Shown here: positions 33,684 to 45,240 of the stretch, piece by piece | Position numbering within the stretch: position 1 is the stretch's first letter | How the letters are laid out: every line of letters begins with the position of its first letter | From: Agelaius tricolor | Taxonomy: Eukaryota > Chordata > Aves > Passeriformes > Icteridae | Length of the DNA: 64,000 nucleotides | NCBI GenBank assembly: GCA_023055355.1 | Contig: JALJCS010000037.1 | Span: 6,200,001-6,264,000 of the forward strand | Reading direction: 5' to 3' | The notes under the pieces: generated by a model | What the model was told of the DNA's origin: nothing | What the model saw: only the letters and a program-made list of their open reading frames with translations | Database searches by the model: none | Made by a program: the position numbers and the translations under genes

Positions 33684-33815
33684 TATTAGATGAAAGGAAG
33701 ACTTTTTTTACTGTGGGGGTGCTGGAACACTGGAACAGGTTGCCCAGAGAAGTAGTGGGTGTCCCATCCCTGAAAGTATTCAAGGTCAGGTTGGATGGGG
33801 CTTTGAGCAGCAACA
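33684..33815 (+). mobile_element. CR1 LINE 3' fragment
   Basis: Reads CTGTGGGGGTGCTGGAACAC, TGGAACAGGTTGCCCAGAGA and GTTGGATGGGGCTTTGAGCA, the sense strand near a CR1 3' end. The terminal part is lost. Confidence 0.9.
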
Positions 33816-35289
33816 CAGGAGACTCTTGATGGTAGAGAAACAAAGTTGGAATCTAGAAGAAACTCAGATTGAAGTATAGGAGCAAGTTTTCCCTCAGCTC
33901 TTGGGGTAAAATCAAAGTGTTACAACATTACCTTGATCTGTGATTTTCACTACTGTAACAGGTTAATGAAAACTATGCAGAAGATAGCAAATTTTAAAAG
34001 AGAGAAGAATTACAGCATAAAATACATGGGATGGGTTTCTACACGGGACAAAATCTCTGTATTTCAACACTTCCTCATGTTAGGATTTCATGAAGTGCCA
34101 AAGAAGGTGTTCATCATCTGCTATGCTGACCTCTGTGTGGGCCTAGGTGTGTGTGGAAGGGGGGCATGTGAAGGGGAGTGTGTATCTTTGCTTAACACTT
34201 GTTGTGGCAGATTCATGCCTCAGCTCCATCATTTCTTTTAGAAACTTCACAGAGAGTGGATATGAAGTTTAATATCAACAAGAGATCAATTCCCAAATCA
34301 TCCATTTTACCCTACCTTATAAATCATATGCTTTGTTGCATATTTTATCAAATAGACTTTCAAGCCACATGGAGAAATGAGAATGTGGAGAATCCCTCCA
34401 ATGTCTTGCAACTTTTATGCAAATAGAGTTTCAAGAAAGGAAAATTTCTTTTAAAATACATCTGGGACAGGCATGATGGTGGTGTCAAGCTGTTGGGGTT
34501 TTTGTTGCTGGGAGAAGTTGTACAAAAGGATTGGTTTTTACATTGACTAGTTACTGAATCAAGTGCATGAATACATTGGAAATTCAACTGGGGGTTCCTT
34601 TTTCTACCAGATTACTTCTAGAACGAGCTTGCAGACTGAAGCTGACTCTTTTGCTCTCTTTTTGTTTCTTACCTATTTTCTTGGCTTCTTTACCACTATC
34701 TACACAATTTTGGAACTTTTTTCCCAACTAAAATTGTTTCATAGTCTGATAATTAGGATACATTTTTTACAAGGAATTTTTAAAAATCTTTGCTTGAGTT
34801 AAGAAGGTTAAGGACTAAGGTCTTTTTCTTACCTCATCAATATTGCGATGGAATTGATAAATAAAGACTAACTCTTTCTTTTTTATTTTCAACCCAAGTA
34901 GATAGTTCCCATACATTAATACATTTTGTGGACCAATATTTGCCATTCTGATGTAAGTTGTCCCTTCTTAACAATATACATTCTGTGACTATGTTGACAA
35001 CACTCTTGGTGAAGATCCTAATTGGTCTTAAACACACATAGGGAGAAATTTGCTCAGCCAGTGTCAGTCTTAAGCATGCCTATCAGAAGATCTTTCTATA
35101 GCTGGGGAATTTTCCCGTGAAAGGGATTCAGTTATGGAAGAGACACTTATCCCAGAGTTTTGCATTCTTCTTGAGCACTACTTAAGGAACTTAGATCCCA
35201 TGTCCATTTGGATCTCTCTCTGCACAGACCTTTGTCATGCCAGTGCTTGAAATGCATCTCTAAGAGAATTCACTAGCACAGAATGAACG
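33816..35289. other. No gene seen
   Basis: AT-rich sequence with frames up to 102 codons, none recognisable. Confidence 0.4.
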
Positions 35290-36050
35290 AGAGTGGAAGG
35301 CGTCAGTGGGGCTCACCAGGTCCAACCCCCCTGCTTAAACCAGGATACCTAGAGCCTCTTGCCCAGGATTATATCTGGGTGTACTTTTAATGTCTTCAAA
35401 GATCCAGGCTCCACCATCTTTCTGGGCAGTCTGTGCCGTGGTTCAGTCGCCCTCACAGTAAAAAATCATTTGGTGATGTGCAGAGGCAATCTCCTGTATT
35501 TCAGTGTGTGCCTACTGCCTCTTGTCTTTTCACTGAGCATCCTTGAAAAGACACTGGTTCCCTCCTCTTTGCACACTTCTGGGATGTATGTGTGCTGCCA
35601 CGTAGATAAATGTCCAAAACCTTCCTGAAGCCCAGGCAGACAATATTCCCTTCATCTACCGGGCAAGTTGATTCATCAGAGGAGTTTAAAAAGTTGTTCA
35701 GCATCAAGTTCCCCTGGTAAATCCATGCTGACTATGTTATTTTGTCCTCCTTCATGTGCCTGGCAATGCTTTCCAGCAATAGCTGCTCCATCAACTTCCT
35801 GGGGATAAAAATGACGCTGGCTGGCTGGCTTGTACTTTTCCAAGTCCTCCTAGTTGCCTTTTTCCAAGATGGGTGACATTTGCTTTCATCCAGTCTTTGG
35901 GCACTTTCCTCAGTCACTATGATCCATCAAAAATCATTAGGAGTGGCCTCAGAATAACATCTGCTAACACCCTTGAGACCTGTGGCTGCATCTCAACAGG
36001 GCCTGTGGACTTCATGGAATACATACCAATTCAGTGACTATGCCCATAAA
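35290..36050 (-). mobile_element. Old CR1 LINE with an internal deletion
   Basis: The part at 35310-35620 is a reverse-complement CR1 3' region (CACCAGGTCCAACCCCCCTG, CGCCCTCACAGTAAAAAATC). From about 35640 it jumps to reverse-complement sequence from the RT part of CR1 (AAATCCATGCTGAC, GCAATAGCTGCTCCATCAACTT, CAGTCTTTGGGCACTTTCCTC), so a middle segment is missing. Divergence is high. Confidence 0.85.
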
Positions 36051-37428
36051 AGTTTGCAAGGGATAACAGAACATATTAACAGCTACCTGAAGAGTGAGTG
36101 AAAAACTATGGAAGCAATCCAAAAGGACAAAGACTTGAGTTCCCTTTTCAGACAAAGCATCCTATCGTGGAGCTGAGCAGCTTTAGATCTAGGGAAGCTT
36201 CCCCTCTGAAAGGATGCAGAAGACATTCTTTTACCCGTATCCACTAATAAAATGTATTGACCATTCACTTGCAATACAAAAAAACTAAATTCTTTCCAAA
36301 ATTGTTGCCGCCTAACTAGACAATCATGTACTGGCTGCGTATTCCCCTAACAGATGACAGCACCTGCTTGATGCCTCTTATGCCTACAAACTATTTGAAT
36401 TAGGTCATTTGAGTGGGGATTACTGGTCTGGGAACTTTCTTTCTGATGAATTTGGAATATTTACTGAAGCAAGGACCTGAAGATGAAAACTTCATTTCCC
36501 ATCAGTGCACTTTAACATCCACGGCTGTAATGCCATTGTTTCTCACCAACTGAGTCAAGAATTTATGACTACAAAGCGAATCAGCTCCAAAAGGAAAGAT
36601 AAAGGCTGGAAAACATTCTCTCTTGGTAAAGCAAATGAAGTGACTAAATTCTAATCACTCGCTGGCCTAAAGCTTCAAGGAGGGGGAGGTGGACCAGGTT
36701 TCCTTCCACTGCCGTTCTCTTTGTCACCTCAGTGTTTTATAGGGGTATGCAGACATTCAGAAAGAGAGCTTTGCTGAATTCATAAAATTCAGTCTTAAAA
36801 AATAACTTGAGAGCAGCTGAAATGAAAAGAACAAATAAAATGCAATTAATTCCACGGAAGCTTGAAATGATTATTTCTTCATTTTGCATTTGAGGACGTA
36901 TATTGTGTGAGTTTGTCTTGTATTGTTCTACAGGTTTTCTAACTGGCACACCTTTCTTTATGAATGGACTGTCCTTTCCTAAATACTCTCATATGGAGGA
37001 ACAAGCTTCTGATAAGAAGAGCACTAGGGTGTCTTTACTTGACCTTTTATTTTTACTGATGTTTGCTCCTTGGGAATGAATGGGGTTTTTCAATTGAAAT
37101 GTCTTACTATTGCTCCCACAGGATAAGCCACAGACTCTTCTGCTCAGAGCTGTCACTAGTCAGCTATTCTCCTAAACGATTCTCTGCAGTTGAACACTAC
37201 TTATCTTTGCCGTGTTTCTTCAACTCACTTGCAAGTCATTCATGCGCTACCTTATTGTGAGAATTGCTTGGTTTGAAGATGATTTAAAAGGGTATGAGAA
37301 TACTTTTGTGCCTCTGCTATAAGGATGCTTTTCAAATCCACACAAACTTCCTGCAAATGCAAAAGCATTCATCCTGTATTGTCCTAGGCTACAATATAAA
37401 AATGTTTTCTGCTCCCAACCTCAAGAGC
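36051..37428. other. No gene seen
   Basis: No recognised repeat or credible frame. Confidence 0.4.
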
Positions 37429-38505
37429 TGCTGAAACCGGGAGGGGCATCGTTTTTTCCTTATCTCCTTATCTCTTAACGGGGCCATCCATGTCTTGCCA
37501 CATGATTCAGAGATGACTCCCTGCAGGAGCCACTTCTGTTTAAAGGCTAATCAAGGAACCACCGCATGACTCAGAACAATTTGAGCCCATTGCAAGATGC
37601 TCTGCCCAGGGGGCAGGAGCTAAGCATCCCCAGCTGGATATAATCTGAGTTTTGGGACACCACAAGCAGTCTTTCCACTGGCTTCCTAGAGGAACGGCCA
37701 CCCTCACCCACTGGTCTTCAGAGGACAAGAGCTACCAGATGGTTTCTACAGGATCACCACTTCAACAAGGCCATTTCATCCGGACTGCTGCCACCACCCT
37801 AACTAGCAGGGTGACAGGTTGTATTCTGTCCGTGGTTTTTCTTTTGTATTATTGCATGTATTTGGTTTTTCCCCTTTTCCTAATAAATTGTATTTCTGAC
37901 TTGGAGTCTTGCTGCCATGCTGGATTTCTTCAGACTGACTAGCTCCTGACACCAACAGCCAGAGTGGGCTGCCCCCAGAAAGCTGTCGAATCCAGGGTGC
38001 AGCTGTAGGGCACAGCTGCTCTATGGCACAGGTGGACTGCATTGGGGATAGGACTGCGCCGAGGGCAGGGACAAGGAACAGGGAGAGGTCTTCTGCATGT
38101 TTTCCAAAGGAGTTTCTTCCCTGGAGGGTCAGGGACACAAAGACACTGACCCAAATGCATACATCAACTCAGAAATGGGGAGAGGTCCCAGAGGAGGATA
38201 CAATCTTGAACACACTGGGAGCAACTGGGGGTGGACCACAAGGCGGGGAATACAATGTTTAAACCAATAGGGGACTACAGGGGAGGAGAATAACTTAAAC
38301 AAACCAATGGGGTTTTGAAGAGTATAAAATTGATAGGGAAGTTTCTAGAGAAAGGGGCAGGCTTGGGGAGGGATTGACATTCAGTGGGAGGAGGAAAAGG
38401 GAAGAAAAGGGCAGGTCTTTGGGGAGATGGACAACTAGGGCAAAAACTAACAACATGGGGGGGAAAGGAACAATCCCTTAATAATAAAATATGCTCCAAC
38501 AGCAC
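37429..38505 (+). mobile_element. LTR-retroelement-derived sequence, boundaries unclear
   Basis: The first part has a TATA-like GGATATAATC (about 37637) and CCTAATAAATTG (about 37879) downstream and ends near CTAGCTCCTGACA (37952), the layout of an LTR. The next stretch (CCAACAGCCAGAGTGGGCTG onward) may be leader sequence. A second LTR-like signal pair, GTATAAAATTG (38319) and AATAAAATATGCTCC (about 38482), ends in AACAGCA. No target duplication was found, so this may be a truncated element or two fragments. Confidence 0.45.
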
Positions 38506-39021
38506 AAAGCAGGAAGTATTATCAAACTGACTACTCAGACTGCATTACAATCAAAAACACACACTGCAACAGCGACAGCATCTCTTGCTGGTTTTGCTTT
38601 CAAACCAGAAGAGGTGCCAACCAGAAAATTAGCAAACTTAAAAGTTAACTGGCCGCAGTTTTGATTTCCTTCTTAAATATATTACTGCTTGTCTAATTGG
38701 CTTAGCAGCATGTCTGTTCTTAGTGCCAAGCAGGGATTCACTTTGCCAGGCATGGAGGAAGCTTCTAGGAGCTTTTCACAAAAGATTCACTTCTGTGGCT
38801 GGCTTCTTCCCTCCCCACCAAAAACCAAGCCATGCAAAACCAACACCTTAACTAATCCCTAGTACTTAGTACGCATCCAATAATTCCTTTTAAACTATAC
38901 TTTACATTTTTTACCAAATGCCCTGAAAAGAAATGGATGCATAATATTGATCAAAATAGTTCCAGTTCAATAGAAATACTGGGTCATGCAACTCTGGTTT
39001 ACATCACTATTTTTTGTACAA
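38506..39021. other. No gene seen
   Basis: No recognised repeat or credible frame. Confidence 0.4.
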
Positions 39022-39461
39022 TCAACAGGAGCTTTTTTCGCCTCTAAAGAAATGTTTCCCGATGGTTTGGATCAGAAGATCCAGTATTGCCATTGTGAGA
39101 TTTTTGTTTTGAAGGCCATAGGCTGTGCTCAGTGTTTTGGGTATATTCTTTGTTGTGCCTTGCATATATTTTGGATAGAAAGCCAGTAGAGATGATGTCC
39201 TTGCTGCAGTAGCCATGCTAAATAAGGCAGAGCGTCTGGCTGATGTACTGGAGCTGTAGACTATCCACCAGTCGCCCAGGGCGGTGAGGATCTCTAAAGG
39301 AATATAATAGTGGCTATGCTCTGGAAGTTTTACAGAGAGAAAGAGCCTCATAGCTCTAATGATGTGTCTCCTGGAGTTCTGAAGAATATGTTGTAAAGAA
39401 GAAGGCTGCTGTCTTTCGCAACAATCTTCCGTGCATTCAAGAGGATAATTTAACTTCTTGT
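39022..39461 (-). CDS. Possible terminal exon or pseudo-exon, unidentified
   Basis: On the minus strand a strong acceptor (AATATTTCTTTCATTCTCAG) stands directly before an open stretch of about 146 codons that ends at 39022. It begins KKLNYPLECTEDCCERQQPS and runs through SSLQHILQNSRRHIIRAMRL and KLPEHSHYY. The SLQHI...RR.IIRA...LP pattern faintly resembles a SOCS box, but that is speculation. No good donor is visible inside, so if real it would be a last exon. It may equally be a chance frame. Confidence 0.25.
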
Positions 39462-40501
39462 CTGAGAATGAAAGAAATATTAGTAGTAATGAGTTTTTTT
39501 TTCTCTGTCGGTGCATCACTGATTGAGTTTGGGTAGGTTACATTTTATTTCTTTTTTTTCTTTAAATATTACATCGTAAGGTGTTCCAAATTCCCAAATT
39601 CTGCTTCACTTTATTTTGTAGGCCAGACTGGTTCATCTTCTCTCGGCTCTATTATTGCAGACCATATCTGAATGAATTTTTTTTTGTTTTTCATTTTGAA
39701 CATTATTAGATTTAAACTGTATGAACAGAACACTTTATTTATCATTATTTTACCAGTTTGGAAGGAAATAGAGAATTTTTAAGAAAATGACGCAACTCCA
39801 CTTGTGGTTTTCAATGGAAGAGAAGAATAACAATGTCCTACATTCACAGCATTGTTTGCAGTCATATTGCAGCTAGTTTCCAGCAACTTAGGTCAGGTTC
39901 TGGAAGCAGGCACCCATGATAGGATAGAAGTCTAAGCAGTTTCATTTTGGCGGCTTTTCTTGAGCAATAGCTAATATGTCTCAACGTTGTGCTGAATCTT
40001 GTTGTACAGACTCTTCTTTTGAGGTCTGAACTCCTTGCTGGACTACTGTATCTCAGAATCAGCTACAGTAAACCTGTGTTTCCTTATAGCTTTAAGAATT
40101 TGGTTCTAATCTATAAAAGCAAGAAAAGGTTGCCATATTAATACAAGAGAAAGAAAGTGTTAGGAAAGCAGTTAATGGCATGGGGTTTTTTCCTACAAAT
40201 TGGAGCAGAGATTTAGTTGTTTGATGGGGTTTTTTTTTGCTTCTCAATGGAATTTTAGAAGTGGTTGGGAAAGAAAGTGTGGATTTTTCAGGTTTGCCTT
40301 GAAAGAAGAATAACAGGGGAAACTGTTGAAAAGAATTAATCCAGAACTCTATGCCTTTCATACAGAGTTTCAGAAGTGAAAAGCAGGAAGAGACAGTCCA
40401 GACAAGATGATTGAATAGAATGAATTCAAAATAGCTTTCTTTTCCCTCTGAATTCCAGCTCTAAACCTTATTAATATTAAGGTATTAATAGGAAATACAT
40501 C
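39462..40501. other. No gene seen
   Basis: AT-rich sequence, no recognised repeat. Confidence 0.4.
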
Positions 40502-41102
40502 TGTCCTAGGGTGACGTTATGATGCATGTATCCCCATTCACGTGTTCTGTGAATGTTGGATATTATGTTCTGTACCTTTAAGACTGGCTCTGAAGAGGGA
40601 ATGTTTTGTTTTGGTTTTCTTATCAGCCTGGCGGGACACAGAGACTGCAGCTTTTGCTTTTCCTGCTTTTGCTTTTCGCTTTGCTCTCTCTCACTCTTGC
40701 TTGCTTCGCTTCTGCTTGCTTTTGCTCATTAGCTAGTTTAGCTAAACTGTCCAAATTTCTTCCTGGACCATTTCTCCTTTCCTTTTACTGACCATTTTGA
40801 ACCTGCTCCGGACTGGGACCTGGGAAACACCGAGAGTTTGCACCTTGTGGCCTGCAGCAGCTGGCCCAGCTCTGGAGGGACTGAGAAGAGAGTGAGCACC
40901 CCCCCAAGAGAGACTTTCTGAATTTGTCATCTTTTTCAGAGCGGTGTCATCCGGAATTGTTCCTTTTGCGTGCTGGGGGGTGCTGTGCCTATTAAATAAA
41001 CAGGTTCGTTCCACTTCTCTCTGAGGAATCCTTCCCGAACCAGTTGCGGGGAGGGGGCCCTAATTTGGAAATTCTCCTCCAAATTTGCCCTAAACCAGGA
41101 CA
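40502..41102 (+). mobile_element. Solo LTR (family A), best-preserved copy
   Basis: A 601-bp element, TGTCCTAGGGTGACGTTATG at one end and TTTGCCCTAAACCAGGACA at the other. A perfect 5-bp target duplication ACATC flanks it (40497-40501 and 41103-41107). AATAAA lies at 40995-41000. A run rich in GCTTTTGC and GCTTGCTTTTGC occupies about 40645-40735. It serves as reference for the three other copies in this window. Confidence 0.97.
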
Positions 41103-42746
41103 ACATCGCAATCTCTAAGATTTAAAAATGGATGATGAAGTTTTATATCCAGTAAAGTGTAAGGCTTCACATTTTAATCTGATTTGCATTTTGGTGAAAG
41201 CCGGGCATCCTTTGCAATTTACCAGATAACAAGGGATTTAGAACAGTAAGTATGCAAGTAATCTTTTGGACCCTTCATCTCCCTTCTTATGACAATGAAT
41301 ACATTTATTAAGCTTGTTGTCCTGGCATGTTTTTATTCCATCAGGGGATTTGATCATACAAATGTCTAGTCATTCTTTCCTTGTTTTCAACCACTCTAAG
41401 AGCATTAATCAGAACTATTCAGTAGTTCTTGATCTGCAACAGTGACGAGCACTAGACTGGTAAGAGTCAGTGGGCATCAGCAGATCCCCTATGACAGCAC
41501 ATGGCAGGCTGTTCTGGCAGGACTGATGTTTGAGAGGCTCGAATTCTGTGAAATAGAACATTCGAGGGATGGGAAACATGGAAACAGATTCTGAGCTTTC
41601 AACCCACCACATGAACAAGTAATAAGGCAGGTAATTTTCTGTGGAAATTTCTTTAGCCCCAGTGTTGTGGATGATGATTACTCTTCCTACCTCCTTTGGC
41701 CAGCTACCAGCTTTCCCCTCCATTACTCTGCTTCTGGACAGAAAACCAGAAGAAGGGATTTTTGACCAAAACACCTATCAGGACCTTAGAGTGTTTTTTG
41801 CTCCAAAATGTTTCAAGGCAGATAGGGAAACAATTCCATTTTCGAGAGTGTGTTGAGAAGACAAGGTTGAAAGTTAAAAACCATGGGTTCTGTTTCTATA
41901 TAGGTTACTGATTGTGCTTATTATCTTAGTCATGTAATATATATATATATATTTGGTAGGGTTTGTTCTTTTTTATTTTTCTTGGGGTTTTTTTCCTTTT
42001 TTTTTTTTTTTGATGCATCCTTGAGATAAAAGGCCAAAAGTACAGAAAAGTTCTGTACGGTTAAAATACTTTTGAGATGCCTCATGCTGAAAAACTTGTA
42101 GCTACTGCTAAGGCCCATTGGCCAATTCCTGCTTCATTTCTGAGAAGAAGATTCCCATCTGTATTTTAGTTCTAACAATTTGTTATTATGGTGGAGATGC
42201 AACTTAAGAACAACCATTTTTGAATCTGTAGGGATGTATTTACCATTTTGTAGCTGCCTTTTCAGTTTCTGAGCCACTATTGAAAAAAAGGAGAAGTATC
42301 TACACTGTTTTCAACCTGTAGACCATCCACTACTGTCCACATGCTCAGATTCAAAGGCAAACAAGCCTGTCTGGCCTCATTGGGAGGAATTATTTGCATT
42401 CAAAAGACTAGACTAGTATTTGATTTCCACCAGCAGAGTCCATTGGGCAGCTCCTGTCATCTGCATTTCAATATTTAATCCTCCTCTATGTTTACTGTGC
42501 AAAGCTCTTTCAGAATGATGGTGGGCCCACTGTCTCACCAGCTGTGACGTTTGCAGCGAGTCTCCCACGGAAAGGAGCTGTAAAAAAGGCAAGCCAGGGC
42601 AGTGATTTCTGTTGCTCAATACCCACAAATCAAAGCTATTTAGTCTAATTTAAGGCTGAAAAAGAATTCAAAATGCCTTCAAAGGATTCAAAAAATCATC
42701 AGACAATACTGCAGTTCAGTATTCAGGACAAGAGCATATCCCACAG
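41103..42746. other. No gene seen
   Basis: AT-rich sequence with an (AT)n run at 41937-41952 and a poly-T run at 41998-42011. Frames up to 119 codons are not recognisable. Confidence 0.4.
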
Positions 42747-43942
42747 TGTGGTGGTTTGACAGGAAATGTGTTTTCTGAGATGCTGTGGTTAGGCCAATAA
42801 ATGTTCAGATTTTAATATTGGCACCTAAGGTGGCCATTGGGACATTGGATGCGCCTCTGAGAACATGGGGTTAAAAGCAGGGCTCTCCCCTGGGAGGCTC
42901 TCTTGGGTTCCGGTCAGGGAAAGGTTCAGATCTCCCCTGCCTGGCTGCAGGCTGGGCAGGGGAGGGGAAGCCACCCAGCCCGGTGAGGTAGGCTGGGGCC
43001 TGGCCAGAAGGGAGGTGAAGGCCCCTGCAGGATGGAAGGGTGGAGGAGCACTGAGAGGCATCGGGCAGCCATCCCCACCCCGCCCCAGGAGAGATAGAGA
43101 GAGAGCTGGTGCCTGTTCTTGGCCGGGCGAGAAGGAGAAGAGGGGAGTGCAAGAAGGTGCCTGGCAGGGCAGCCATGGGAGTTCTGGACAGACAGAGCCT
43201 CAGATTTTTAACCCTTTTCTTGGATGATGGAAAAATGCTAATCCTCCTGGAGTTGAATGAGAAGAGAGATATAGAGGAGATACGAGGAAATGGGCCACGA
43301 GAGAAATAGAGAAGAACGCAGGTGGAAGAGATGATGGAGTAGCTTATGCTGGACTCTTTGTGTGTAGCCATGGACAGAGCCATGTTTCCTTGTGATACAG
43401 GGACTGCATTCTAGGGGGAGGCAATGCCTCAGGACCAAGAGGGTTCGGTGTGGGTACCCCTCAGCCCCAGGGGGTGAAAAATATGGGGGGGACAGATGTC
43501 CCAAAGTTGAGACTGTGCCTTTTTGCAGTGGGACGAAGCATCCTTAAAAGTCGACCCTAGAAGCAGCTCTGGTCTGTGTTCAGTGGTGAGAGCAGTGGAC
43601 ATGAAAGGAAGAGGTCACCATTGGCACAAGAAAGACTTCTCCTCTTGATGAACTGAGGATTGAGTATTCTGAAGGGTGGTGCTGGACCGAGAGTCGATGA
43701 TTTGGGGATGTATTGTATTGGGAATTTGGGGAGGAGGAGGAGGAGATGTATTTGTGAAGTTTTCATTTTCCTTGTGTGTTTCTTTTTTTTTTTTTCCTTT
43801 CCCTTGTAGTTTAGTTAATAATTATTTTTTTTTCCTAAGTGGGAGCCTGCTTTGCTTATTCCTGGTCACATCTCCCAGCAGAAACCAGGGAGAGAGTATA
43901 CTCATGGGGGCACTGGCATTGTCCCAGTGTCAAGCCATGACA
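42747..43942 (+). mobile_element. Solo LTR, second family, intact ends
   Basis: A 1196-bp element that begins TGTGGTGGTTTGACAGG and ends CAAGCCATGACA. A perfect 5-bp target duplication CACAG flanks it (42742-42746 and 43943-43947). A TATA-like GTTAAAAGC lies at 42870-42878. It is GC-rich in the middle and carries a T-rich run near its end. The frames of up to 170 codons inside it are on several strands and are not genes. Confidence 0.93.
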
Positions 43943-44326
43943 CACAGGCTGAGAGAATGAGGGCTGTTTAGCCTGGTGAAGAGAAGGTTGCATGGAGACC
44001 TCACAACACCTTCCAATATCTGAAGGGAAGCAGGAGAGGGACTCTTCATTAGCAACTCTGGAGGCAGGACAATGGGCAATGGCTTCAAAATGAAAGAGGG
44101 CAGGTTGAAATTAGATACTCGGAAGAAATTCTTCCCTGTGAGGGTGGTGAAGCACTGGCACAGAGAGCCTGGAGAAGTTATGGACACCCCAACCTGGTGT
44201 TCAAGGCCAGGCTGGATGGGGCTCTGAGCAACCTGAGCAAGTAAAAGGTGTCCCCGCCCATGTCAGAGAACTAGATGGCCTTTAAGGTCTTTGTCTACCC
44301 CGGCCATTCTATGATCCTGTGATTCT
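43943..44326 (+). mobile_element. CR1 LINE 3' end
   Basis: Reads GGCTGAGAGAATGAGGGCTG, AGAAATTCTTCCCTGTGAGG, CTGGATGGGGCTCTGAGCAA and ends CATTCTATGATCCTGTGATT, the sense strand with the CR1 terminal repeat. The solo LTR sits right at its 5' edge. Confidence 0.95.
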
Positions 44327-45240
44327 GCTGTGGTAGCGTTCAGGATGGAGCGTGTTCTGCATGTTGGCCATTTCCAATACACCATTGGTTCCAGGTGCCT
44401 TACACTAGCTTGCTCCCTGAAAATTCTGTCAGAATGAAGAACATCTCTCTATATATTAGACACATAATAAATGAAGAAATGGGTTTGCACATTTGTCCAC
44501 TAAGTTGTGGATGAGATTGCTGTGAAGTTTCATTTGGTTTTCTTGTTTGCTCATGAGGCCGACGGTCCTCGTGTCAGCTGCCTCAAAGGCAGCATTTGGC
44601 TCCTCCGCCTCCCTTCTCCCTCCTGCCTCTTTCAATTTCTTTCCCTTGACAATTTCATGTCGTTTTCCCTTTCATACCTGAAAATCCCTGCATGCTTCTG
44701 GGCTTTCTCCCTTTTCATAGAGATCTTCTTCCACCCTTGACAATCCATACTTTTCATACCATAAGGGCCTGCCCTTCAGGCATAAAAGACTTTGATTCCT
44801 TATTATATCTATGGGAATTTAATTAATAGCTTCATGCCTTTTCATAGAAAGAGCAGGGAATTGATAGCTTGTTCCCTGAAGTACAGAAGGAAGAGAATGA
44901 AACATGAATCATGTGGAGTGGAAAAGTTGCTATCTATTTTCTTCCAAGAACTACCCCAAAAGATGCAGGGGGTGATGAAGCCTGGCTAGATGAGTTTCCC
45001 TTCTAATGGAAGGAAACAACCACGCCACTTCATACAAGTCAGTCCTATAGAAGAGAGAAATTCACTTCTGGGAACATTGCAGGATTTGAATGCAGAGTCA
45101 CACTCATCTTTTGTTGCTTTGTTGTCTGCTTGGCATGGAACACGCTGCTTTGAAGAGGGAAGTGACTAACAGACAGTCCACTTTACAAACACATATGCTT
45201 CCCTCTTCTTCTGAGACCTCAGCACAGAGCCCTCTTTGGC
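44327..45240. other. No gene seen
   Basis: No recognised repeat or credible frame. Confidence 0.4.

Noticed and set aside
42871..43383. A 170-codon minus-strand frame and overlapping plus-strand frames
   Set aside because: All are inside a solo LTR with intact ends and target duplication; GC-rich LTR sequence gives long chance frames.
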